From Limnoglobus sp043757025 (lineage in GTDB: Bacteria; Planctomycetota; Planctomycetia; Gemmatales; Gemmataceae): 29,498 nucleotides of DNA. Position numbers and translations under genes: made by a program. The notes below the pieces were generated by a model that saw only the letters and a program-made list of their open reading frames with translations, was not told the origin of the DNA and searched no databases. Positions 1 through 5,839 of this stretch are shown one piece after another. The stretch lies in NCBI GenBank assembly GCA_043757025.1, contig JAYVQG010000146.1:1-29498 (forward strand). Direction: 5' to 3'. Numbering within the stretch: position 1 is the first letter of the stretch; each line of letters starts with the position of its first letter.

Positions 1-181
1 ACGACTTACGTCCGATTTCGCCCAATTCCAATCACGCCGGAACCAAATTTTTAGTGGTCTTATTTGGCAAAACTGCAACCGGGTTTTGAACCGTGCCGAA
101 GCGACTGCACAGACAATCTCGAATCGACTTGCGATTCTGGCTCACCCATACGAATGGAATCGGTCAACCCGGCGAATCGCG

Positions 182-199
182 ATCCGACGTAAGTCGGAT
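182..199. repeat. Perfect 7-bp inverted repeat
   Basis: ATCCGAC and GTCGGAT flank a GTAA loop. The central GACGTAAGTC decamer also occurs in inverse orientation at 3-12 and 470-479, so the motif brackets the repeat-rich region. It may be a small palindromic repeat or a binding site. No function can be assigned from sequence alone. Confidence 0.45.
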
Positions 200-207
200 T
201 TTGCGAC

Positions 208-303
208 GTGTCTCCAACTGTCGTGAAAGTGTCTCCAAGTGTCGTGAGAATGTCGCGAAGTGTCGTGGTCGGTCGATTTTGTGTCGTGGTCGGTCGATTT
301 ACT
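208..303. repeat. 21-bp-period tandem repeat
   Basis: Units start near 208, 229, 250, 262 and 283. The first two (208-228 and 229-249) differ at only three positions, and the third (250-270) is more diverged. A second subfamily (262-282 and 283-303) shares the core GTCGTGGTCGGTCGATTT and overlaps the third unit. All units contain TGTCG and keep the 21-bp period. The array may come from slippage. Nothing shows that it is transcribed or bound by a protein. Confidence 0.75.
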
Positions 304-510
304 GTCGCTATTTGCGCCGATTCTCGAATCGACTCCGTTCGACACAACCCTCGACAAGAGTTCGATATACGGAATACGGAACAGCGAAAGACGATCGAAA
401 AGCCGCGTTTTTGGGTCGTCAAAACCGAAAAAACACCCCAAAAAACGGTTTTTGAGCCTCTGTATTTCGGACTTACGTCGATTCTGACGAGTCAAAACAG
501 CCACCCAACT

Positions 511-538
511 TTGTATCGTGCCTATTTTGGGCTATAAC
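511..538 (+). promoter_or_regulatory. Candidate promoter of the esterase gene
   Basis: TTGTAT at 511-516 and TATAAC at 533-538 are separated by 16 nt and lie about 40 nt upstream of the start at 577. The -10 matches the sigma-70 consensus at five of six positions and the -35 at three of six. The call rests on this resemblance only. Confidence 0.3.
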
Positions 539-576
539 AAGAAACGATGCGTTCGCCTCTCTCCGAAGGAGTTCCC

Positions 577-1458
577 ATGCGACGACTTTTCGCCGTGGCC
601 GTAATGTTGGCATTCGGGCCATTCGCGGCGGCTGAACCGGTTACGCTCGATCTGTGGCCCGCGAAGGTGCCCGGCGAGATCAAGGATCTGCCACCCGAAG
701 GACTCATGGAAGCCAAGCCCGGCCAGATTACCGTGGCACGGCTGGCGAATGTGTCGAAACCGCAGATTAGCGTGTACCGTGCCGAAAAGCCGAACGGCGC
801 GTGCGTGATTGTGGCCCCCGGCGGCGGTTACAGCATCCTGGCGATCGAACACGAAGGCACCGATGTCGCCACGTGGCTGAACTCGCAAGGCGTCACGGCC
901 GTCGTGTTGAAATATCGCGTGCCAAAACGCGAGAAGCAATCGCCGGAGAATCTGGCGATGTTGCAAGACGCCCAACGAGCGATCGGCCTCGTGCGATCCC
1001 ATGCGAAGGAGTGGGGCATCGACGCGAACCGCGTCGGTATGCTCGGCTTCTCGGCGGGCGGCCACCTGACGGCAACGCTCTGTACGAATTACACGAAACG
1101 ACTTTACGACGCCGTCGATGAAGCCGATACGCTTTCGTGCAAGCCCGATTTCGGCGTGCTGGTGTACCCCGGCGGGCTGGTCGAGAAAGACTCGGTGACG
1201 CTGAAAGCCGAGATTGCGGTCGATAAGAACACGCCACCCGTATTCTTCGCACACGCCAGCGACGACCCGGTATCGAGCGAGAACAGCATCGGGATGTACC
1301 GGGCGTTGAAGGCGTCCGGCGTGCCGGCGGAACTGCACTTGTACGCGAGCGGCGGGCACGGTTTCGGACTGCGAACGGGCAAAGGCCCCGCGAGCGATTG
1401 GCCCAAACGATGTGCCGAGTGGATGACCGCACGCGGCTACTTATCGAAAAAGTCGTAA
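577..1458 (+). CDS. Secreted alpha/beta-hydrolase, esterase type
   Basis: The 293-residue product resembles the alpha/beta-hydrolases often annotated as acetylxylan esterase or BD-FAE-like; such enzymes remove acyl groups from carbohydrates. An N-terminal signal peptide (MRRLFAVAVMLAFGPFAAAE) indicates export. The oxyanion-hole motif PGGGY lies at residues 81-85, the nucleophile elbow GFSAGG puts Ser at 159, Asp 229/230 lies in ASDDP, and His 261 lies in GGHGFG, so the triad is complete and in family order. The start at 577 is chosen over the in-frame ATG at 547 because AAGGAG at 566-571 sits just upstream and the signal peptide then begins at residue 1. The true substrate is unknown; polysaccharide deacylation is inferred from the family. 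Confidence 0.88.
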   Translation: MRRLFAVAVMLAFGPFAAAEPVTLDLWPAKVPGEIKDLPPEGLMEAKPGQITVARLANVSKPQISVYRAEKPNGACVIVAPGGGYSILAIEHEGTDVATWLNSQGVTAVVLKYRVPKREKQSPENLAMLQDAQRAIGLVRSHAKEWGIDANRVGMLGFSAGGHLTATLCTNYTKRLYDAVDEADTLSCKPDFGVLVYPGGLVEKDSVTLKAEIAVDKNTPPVFFAHASDDPVSSENSIGMYRALKASGVPAELHLYASGGHGFGLRTGKGPASDWPKRCAEWMTARGYLSKKS

Positions 1459-1492
1459 GCTCACGACGAGATTTGCTGACAGAATGCGAAAA

Positions 1493-1523
1493 ATCGGTCG
1501 AGTGGACATGACTCTCGACCGAT
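1493..1523. terminator. Hairpin after the esterase gene
   Basis: ATCGGTCGAG (1493-1502) and CTCGACCGAT (1514-1523) form a perfect 10-bp inverted repeat with an 11-nt loop, 34 nt after the esterase stop. There is no T-tract on the plus strand, though a run of A precedes it. It may be a terminator or an operator-like palindrome. Confidence 0.45.
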
Positions 1524-1615
1524 CTCTATGCATAACTTGTCTGTAGCGATCGCGACGCGATTCCCATTAAAGTCGAGAGTGTTCTCGGACGGCGGATATT
1601 TAAGGAGTGGTTGAC

Positions 1616-1921
1616 ATGGCTCATATTGTGACGGCGAACTGCAACGATTGTAAGTACACCGATTGCTGCGTCGTCTGTCCGGTCGAATGTTTCTACCAAG
1701 ACGAAATGATGTTGTACATCGACCCGGACGACTGCATCGACTGCGAAGCGTGCGTGCCCGAGTGCCCCGTCGAGGCGATTTTCAGCGAAGGGAACATGCC
1801 CGCGCAGTGGTTGAGCTACACCGAACTGAACAAGCAAAAGTGCATCACGCTCAAAGCCGGCGATGGCCACATCACGGAGAAGAGCGACCCGCGCGAAGGC
1901 CCTGGCTGCAAGAAGAAGTAA
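1616..1921 (+). CDS. fdxA: FdxA-type ferredoxin with two Fe-S clusters
   Basis: This 101-residue electron carrier matches the 7Fe/8Fe bacterial ferredoxins. The first cluster region has Cys 9, 12, 17, 21 and 25 in the spacing C-x2-C-x4-C-x3-CP-x2-C, as in Azotobacter FdI-like proteins. The second has Cys 40, 43, 46 and 50 in C-x2-C-x2-C-x3-CP. The acidic sequence and C-terminal extension fit the family. The ATG at 1616 is preferred to the in-frame GTG at 1607 because TAAGGAG (1601-1607) sits 8 nt before it. A small inverted repeat (CGAGA/TCTCG, 1574-1587) lies in the leader. Ferrochelatase follows on the same strand, so the two may be co-transcribed; electron donation to heme synthesis is not shown. 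Confidence 0.93.
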   Translation: MAHIVTANCNDCKYTDCCVVCPVECFYQDEMMLYIDPDDCIDCEACVPECPVEAIFSEGNMPAQWLSYTELNKQKCITLKAGDGHITEKSDPREGPGCKKK

Positions 1922-1959
1922 GCGAAACCGCACGCCATTTCGCACGGGGTTTGGGGTTC

Positions 1960-1979
1960 GGTTAGGCCACACGCCTACC
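1960..1979 (+). terminator. Small hairpin between fdxA and hemH
   Basis: TAGGC (1963-1967) and GCCTA (1973-1977) pair around CACAC, extended by GG/CC with one bulged base. There is no T-tract. It could attenuate read-through between the two genes or protect an mRNA end; either role is speculative. Confidence 0.25.
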
Positions 1980-2020
1980 ATGACCTCAGACCCCGCATGC
2001 GTTGTGTTTCCGAGGTTTTC

Positions 2021-3049
2021 ATGACCAGCATCTTGCTCATCCAACTCGGTACACCCGATGCACCGACCGGTCGCGCCCTGCGGTCGTATCTGCGTCAATT
2101 CCTGTTCGACCCGCGCGTCGTCGAAACCAAGCCTTACACCAGCAGCTACCTTTTGCCGGGCAAAACCCCCGTGCCGCGGAAAAGCCCTCCGGCGTGGTTG
2201 TGGTCGATCCTCATGAATGGCATCATCTTGCCGTTCCGCTCGCCGTCGTCCGCGAAAAAGTACACGCGCATTTGGGACGAAGCGACCGGTTCGCCGCTCA
2301 TGCACCACACGATTCAACAAACGGAACTGCTCCAACAGCGATTCCCGAACAATCCCGTGCGCTTCGGCATGATGGTCGGCAATCCGTCGGTCGAATCCGT
2401 CGTGATTGATATGCTCGCGAACGGCGTCGATCGCATAGTAGCGATCCCGATGTTCCCGCAATATTCGTCGACCACGACTGCGAGCGCCACCGATGCCTTG
2501 TTCAAGGTGATGCTGAAACTCCGGATCGTGCCCGCCGTGCGCTTCTCGCCACCGTATTACGAACATCCGGCGTACATCTGCGCGCTCGCGCAGAACATCA
2601 ACGACGACATCGCAAAGCTCGGTTGGGAGCCGGAGCATTTCGTGTTCAGCTTCCACGGCATCCCGCAAAAGTACGCTCAGCGTGGCGACCCGTACGCCAC
2701 GCACTGCGTTCGCACAACCCAGGCGCTGATTGCGAAACTCGGCTGGAGCCGCGACCGCTGGACGCGCACGTTCCAGTCGCGTTTCGGTCGCGACCCGTGG
2801 CTGAAGCCGTACACCGACGATGTGCTCGAAGAACTCGCGAAAAAGGGTGTCCGCCGTGTCGCCGTGTCGTTGCCCGGCTTCACCGCTGACTGCCTCGAGA
2901 CCATCGATGAAATCGGCCACGAATCGGAAGAAGTGTTTCACAAGGCCGGCGGCGAGAAACTGCGAGCGATGCCCTGCCTGAACGAGCACCCGATCTGGAT
3001 CGACGCCCTCGAAGCGATCGCCCGCGAAGAAGGCCACGGCTGGCTGTAG
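2021..3049 (+). CDS. hemH: Ferrochelatase
   Basis: This enzyme inserts ferrous iron (or another divalent metal) into protoporphyrin IX or coproporphyrin at the end of heme synthesis. The 342-residue protein begins with the typical ILLIQLGTPDAP segment and covers the full family length. The signature FSFHGIP places the metal-site His at 212, and GFTADCLET places the partner Glu at 293; both catalytic residues are present. No C-terminal cysteine cluster is evident, so it is probably not an Fe-S ferrochelatase. The ATG at 2021 is preferred to that at 1997 because GAGG at 2012-2015 lies just upstream and the conserved N-terminus begins there. It follows fdxA by 99 nt and is closed by a hairpin with a T-tract. 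Confidence 0.95.
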   Translation: MTSILLIQLGTPDAPTGRALRSYLRQFLFDPRVVETKPYTSSYLLPGKTPVPRKSPPAWLWSILMNGIILPFRSPSSAKKYTRIWDEATGSPLMHHTIQQTELLQQRFPNNPVRFGMMVGNPSVESVVIDMLANGVDRIVAIPMFPQYSSTTTASATDALFKVMLKLRIVPAVRFSPPYYEHPAYICALAQNINDDIAKLGWEPEHFVFSFHGIPQKYAQRGDPYATHCVRTTQALIAKLGWSRDRWTRTFQSRFGRDPWLKPYTDDVLEELAKKGVRRVAVSLPGFTADCLETIDEIGHESEEVFHKAGGEKLRAMPCLNEHPIWIDALEAIAREEGHGWL

Positions 3050-3068
3050 GTTTCGATTCATGTATCAG

Positions 3069-3091
3069 GCACACTTCGAGCGTGTGCTTTT
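3069..3091 (+). terminator. Intrinsic terminator of hemH
   Basis: GCACAC (3069-3074) and GTGTGC (3082-3087) form a hairpin with a 7-nt loop, followed directly by TTTT (3088-3091), 19 nt after the hemH stop and before the convergent DUF3500 gene. The arrangement fits a rho-independent terminator for the plus-strand transcript. Confidence 0.6.
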
Positions 3092-3107
3092 GAAGACACC
3101 TAAACGC

Positions 3108-4139
3108 TCATGCCACTCCGGCGATGTTCACGTAGGTGTGTACGTGGGGCAGTACGCGGAAGTTCCAGATGAAGCCGGGGCCTTCGAGCCGCCAGAAGTG
3201 CCACTGGATTGCGTCGCCCGCTTCCTCGTAGTAGAACGCGAGGTGGATTTTCTCCATGCCGCCGTTCTTCTTGAGCAGGTCCATTACCTCGTCGGCGTCT
3301 TCCTTGCGGAACGGCGACAGCAGTTCGCGCATGACCGATTCGACGAGTGCCCGCTGATCCTTCGACAACTCCTGAATGCTGAGGCCGGGGAACTTCATGC
3401 CGTTCTTGCGAAACTGCACCGACGGGGCCAGTTCGCCCGGCGTGCCATCGATCGACGCGGCCTTACGTTGCTTCTCGCTCAGGGCATTGAAGACGCTCCA
3501 CACCGCTTGCGTTTGATAGTAGAAGACGTTCTCTTTCGACGACCCGTCCGGCGTATGGCCGTAATACATCGGCCCGCCGAATGCTGCGTCCGGTTCGGAA
3601 TTCCCGTCGCAACGCACGGTCAGGTGGTGCCCCGCAAACACGAGCGAAAATTTGTTCTTGTCGGTCGGCTCACCGTAGATCGTCGCGCCGATTCCCGTGA
3701 ACGAACCGCTCGCGTCGAAGTCTCCGCCACGGCTGAGGCGATGGTAGCCTTCGTCCCCGGCAGCGATGCTGCGAAAGATGCGGTCGAGGAGTTCTTGTTG
3801 CGGCTTGGTGTAAACGTCGCGGATTTTCTTGCCGATCGGCGCGTTGTACATGCCGAGGCGGGTCGGGATGCCCTTCTTGATGGCGTGATCCCAGGGGAAC
3901 ACGACTTGCGGTTTTTGCTCGGCTGACAGCGTCGCGAATAGTTCGCGGACGAGGTCTTCGGCAGGCTTCACGACCGTCATCGGCTTGACCGTATCCAGCG
4001 CCCGCGCGGCACCGGCAGCACCACCGATGGCCAGTATCGCGGCGGCTTGGCCACCGACGGTACGGAAGAACGAGCGCCGATCGAACGGCGTCACCCCTTC
4101 GCATTCGGGACAATCCCGCTGTGGTTCCATTCGGTTCAT
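3108..4139 (-). CDS. Tat-exported DUF3500 protein
   Basis: The 343-residue protein belongs by overall sequence to the DUF3500 family, whose biochemical role is unknown. The N-terminus carries a twin-arginine export signal: DRRSFFRTVGG around residues 24-34, then a hydrophobic Ala/Gly-rich stretch ending near RAL. A CPEC pair (residues 10-13) precedes the signal. The mature part is rich in His and Trp (for example FAGHHL and IQWHFWRLEGPG), which may suit metal or ligand binding, but no catalytic site is established. The start at 4139 is supported by TGGAG (plus-strand 4146-4150) six to seven nt upstream; an alternative Met is three codons in. It is convergent with hemH and shares its strand with the next gene. 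Confidence 0.82.
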   Translation of the reverse strand: MNRMEPQRDCPECEGVTPFDRRSFFRTVGGQAAAILAIGGAAGAARALDTVKPMTVVKPAEDLVRELFATLSAEQKPQVVFPWDHAIKKGIPTRLGMYNAPIGKKIRDVYTKPQQELLDRIFRSIAAGDEGYHRLSRGGDFDASGSFTGIGATIYGEPTDKNKFSLVFAGHHLTVRCDGNSEPDAAFGGPMYYGHTPDGSSKENVFYYQTQAVWSVFNALSEKQRKAASIDGTPGELAPSVQFRKNGMKFPGLSIQELSKDQRALVESVMRELLSPFRKEDADEVMDLLKKNGGMEKIHLAFYYEEAGDAIQWHFWRLEGPGFIWNFRVLPHVHTYVNIAGVA

Positions 4140-4229
4140 GGCAATCTCCAGAAGTGTCAGAGAGGTAGAAACACCACACTCACCGATCCTAACGCGCCCG
4201 ACTCGCCAAGTCGAAGGGAAAATTGTCCG

Positions 4230-5114
4230 TTACAGTTCGAGGTCGTCGATCGTGGAAATCCGGATCGCACGCAGAATCGCATGCTGCAAACGCGCCGCTT
4301 CGGTCACCGCTCGAATCCGCGATTCGACGTCCGCAGGAACTTCGCCAAACCGATCGTGGAGAATGTCCAATAGCATACTTTGACGAGCATTGATCTCGCC
4401 TTTGATCTCGCCTTTGATCTCGCCTTCTACGCGGCCTTCTTCAAGAATCGCCTGATACGTCGATGACTCTTTCATGCCCCGGACCCTCGTGTATGCGTTT
4501 TGAATCTCAATCCCAGTATACCGCAATCCGAGCAGGATATATCCGCATGTCAACAGGAATACCCGATCCGCATTGGGCACTTGCTCAGCTCGCAATCGTG
4601 CGTCGATGCGATCCACGAGTGTACCGAGTTGACCCTGGGCTTCATCGGTGAGGAGCACGAGTGGGAGTGCGCCGATGCCACTCGCCATCAGCGGCTCGAT
4701 GTGCAATTCCCACACTTTGATCACCGTGTATTTGAAGCGCAAATACTCGGTGCCGTCGTGGCTGAAACGACTGACGACACCGGTTACACCTGGTGCGGCA
4801 GCCGGTCGCAGCAACAGTGCTACCGAATAGACGGGGCTTTCATAGCGGGCGTCTAACAGTCCGTTGTATTGCAACAATCGCCACGGAAAGCCGCTGTCGT
4901 GCGAGGCTTGCGGCTCGATGTGCAAGATACCCTTGGCAGGCGTTTTCAGACGAAAGACTTTGTCGGCAGACATCTGTACCGTCGCTAAATCGACGTCGAG
5001 CGGCTCGACTTCGATTTCCGCAGACAAGCCGATTTGCGGGCCGAGCCAGTCGGCCCAATCGACCGCGAAGACGTTCAACAAATCCTTCAGCGTCGTATCG
5101 AACGGCTTGGTCAT
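4230..5114 (-). CDS. Rpn/PD-(D/E)XK nuclease-like protein
   Basis: The 294-residue protein resembles Rpn/transposase-like PD-(D/E)XK proteins, which are multiplied in planctomycetes and cyanobacteria. The likely active site is Asp 51 (SADKVFRL) with Glu 67 and Gln 69 (LHIEPQAS), followed by RLLQYNGLLDARY, which matches the Q-x3-Y region of the fold. The C-terminal third is helical and charged, with the in-frame repeat GEIKGEIKGEI (about residues 233-243). Related proteins act in recombination or are of unknown role, so this could be a recombination-promoting nuclease or a domesticated element protein. GAGG (plus-strand CCTC at 5124-5127) lies 9 nt before the start. It has no obvious functional partner next to it. 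Confidence 0.75.
   Translation of the reverse strand: MTKPFDTTLKDLLNVFAVDWADWLGPQIGLSAEIEVEPLDVDLATVQMSADKVFRLKTPAKGILHIEPQASHDSGFPWRLLQYNGLLDARYESPVYSVALLLRPAAAPGVTGVVSRFSHDGTEYLRFKYTVIKVWELHIEPLMASGIGALPLVLLTDEAQGQLGTLVDRIDARLRAEQVPNADRVFLLTCGYILLGLRYTGIEIQNAYTRVRGMKESSTYQAILEEGRVEGEIKGEIKGEINARQSMLLDILHDRFGEVPADVESRIRAVTEAARLQHAILRAIRISTIDDLEL
4391..4426 (-). repeat. Three tandem 12-bp units inside the nuclease gene
   Basis: GATCTCGCCTTT occurs three times in a row (4391-4402, 4403-4414, and 4415-4426 with a final C). It encodes GEIK-type units in frame on the minus strand. A whole-codon unit changes protein length without a frameshift, so copy number may vary between strains. Confidence 0.8.
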
Positions 5115-5246
5115 CGCGAAAGTCCTCAGATTTCATCAGTGACATATCGACCAATTATATTCAAGAAATCGCTTGCTTACATTGCTTGTAGTCTCGCTGG
5201 GTGTTCGATCGAATCGCAGTATTCTCATCGAATTTTCCTTCGCACT

Positions 5247-5280
5247 CGGTTTCGATTTGGGATATATTTCAATCGAACCG
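5247..5280. repeat. Inverted repeat upstream of the cytochrome gene
   Basis: CGGTTTCGATT (5247-5257) pairs with AATCGAACCG (5271-5280), allowing one bulged T, around an AT-rich 13-nt loop containing GATATAT. It lies about 50-85 nt upstream of the cytochrome start, in the divergent gap after the nuclease gene. It could be an operator overlapping a promoter; no regulator is recognised nearby. Confidence 0.45.
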
Positions 5281-5331
5281 GTCGATGGTCGTTCCGGGTC
5301 GAATGCCGTTCCTACTTTGGAGATTGCAGAG

Positions 5332-5763
5332 ATGATTTCGCTGGCTCGTCGATTGGTGGCCTGTTTCACGGTTGGTGTCCTTGCGGTGGCGTTCTCGGTC
5401 GGCTCGTTTGCCGCCGACGACAAAAAGAAGGACGACAAGAAGAACCCCACGATCAAAGAGATCATGAAGAAGGTTCCCGGTAAGGACGGCATGGTCGCCA
5501 AGACCAGCGCCGCAGCCAAGGTCGAAAAATGGGAAGACGCGCAGAAGCTGGGCAAGCAACTCGCCGAGTACGGCGAAGCGCTCGGTAAGAACAAGCCGAA
5601 AAAGGGCGACAACGATGCGTGGGAAAAGCACGCGAAAGGCTTCGCAGAAGCGATGACGTCGATCAGCGATGGTGCGGAGAAGAAGGACAAAGACGCGGTC
5701 AATGACGCGGTAAAGAAGTTCGGCACGTCGTGCAAAGAGTGCCACGATGCGCACAGAAACTAA
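5332..5763 (+). CDS. Exported cytochrome c'-like protein
   Basis: The 143-residue product has a signal peptide (about residues 1-28, ending SFAADD) and a Lys-rich, alpha-helical mature region. A single heme-binding motif CKECH (Cys 134, Cys 137, His 138) lies close to the C-terminus and is followed by DAHR. The C-terminal CxxCH in a roughly 115-residue helical protein is typical of cytochrome c'/class II c-type cytochromes. It probably acts as a periplasmic electron carrier or ligand sensor. The start at 5332 is preferred to the upstream frame opening at 5173 because TGGAG lies at 5318-5322 and the signal peptide begins there. No oxidase or cytochrome maturation gene is adjacent. Confidence 0.8.
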   Translation: MISLARRLVACFTVGVLAVAFSVGSFAADDKKKDDKKNPTIKEIMKKVPGKDGMVAKTSAAAKVEKWEDAQKLGKQLAEYGEALGKNKPKKGDNDAWEKHAKGFAEAMTSISDGAEKKDKDAVNDAVKKFGTSCKECHDAHRN

Positions 5764-5784
5764 CGCGAACGAGATATTGTGAGC

Positions 5785-5817
5785 CAAAGCGGCCCGCCCA
5801 ACTGGCGGGCCGCTTTG
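5785..5817. terminator. Bidirectional terminator hairpin
   Basis: A perfect 14-bp GC-rich stem (5785-5798 with 5804-5817) closes a 5-nt loop. AAA on one arm and TTT on the other give a U-rich end in either direction. It lies between the cytochrome gene, which ends at 5763, and the convergent NagB/PIG-L gene, which ends at 5840. This fits a shared terminator and is the strongest hairpin noticed in the window. Confidence 0.8.
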
Positions 5818-5839
5818 CGTTGGAAGCGGTCAGTTTGGC

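Larger units (their letters stand above)
1..546. other. Non-genic region with small repeats
   Basis: No convincing gene is seen. Open frames exist on both strands, but they overlap each other in several registers and translate to low-complexity heptad repeats, as expected when a 21-bp repeat (a multiple of three) keeps every frame open. The region is less GC-rich than the flanking genes. It contains the tandem repeat at 208-303, a perfect 7-bp inverted repeat at 182-199, a second inverted repeat (GAATCG, 5-nt loop, CGATTC) at 121-137, a 13-bp direct repeat (TCTCGAATCGACT at 117-129 and 322-334), and a hairpin AAAACCG/CGGTTTT at 421-427 and 446-452. It could be an eroded intergenic spacer or a recombined remnant. 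Confidence 0.6.

Noticed and set aside
60..537. Overlapping open frames on both strands in the first 540 bases
   Set aside because: They translate to repetitive heptads in several registers, lack ribosome sites and recognisable domains, and are explained by the 21-bp repeat.
532..1432. Long minus-strand frames opposite the esterase gene
   Set aside because: They are shadows of a clearly recognisable hydrolase with an intact catalytic triad and signal peptide.
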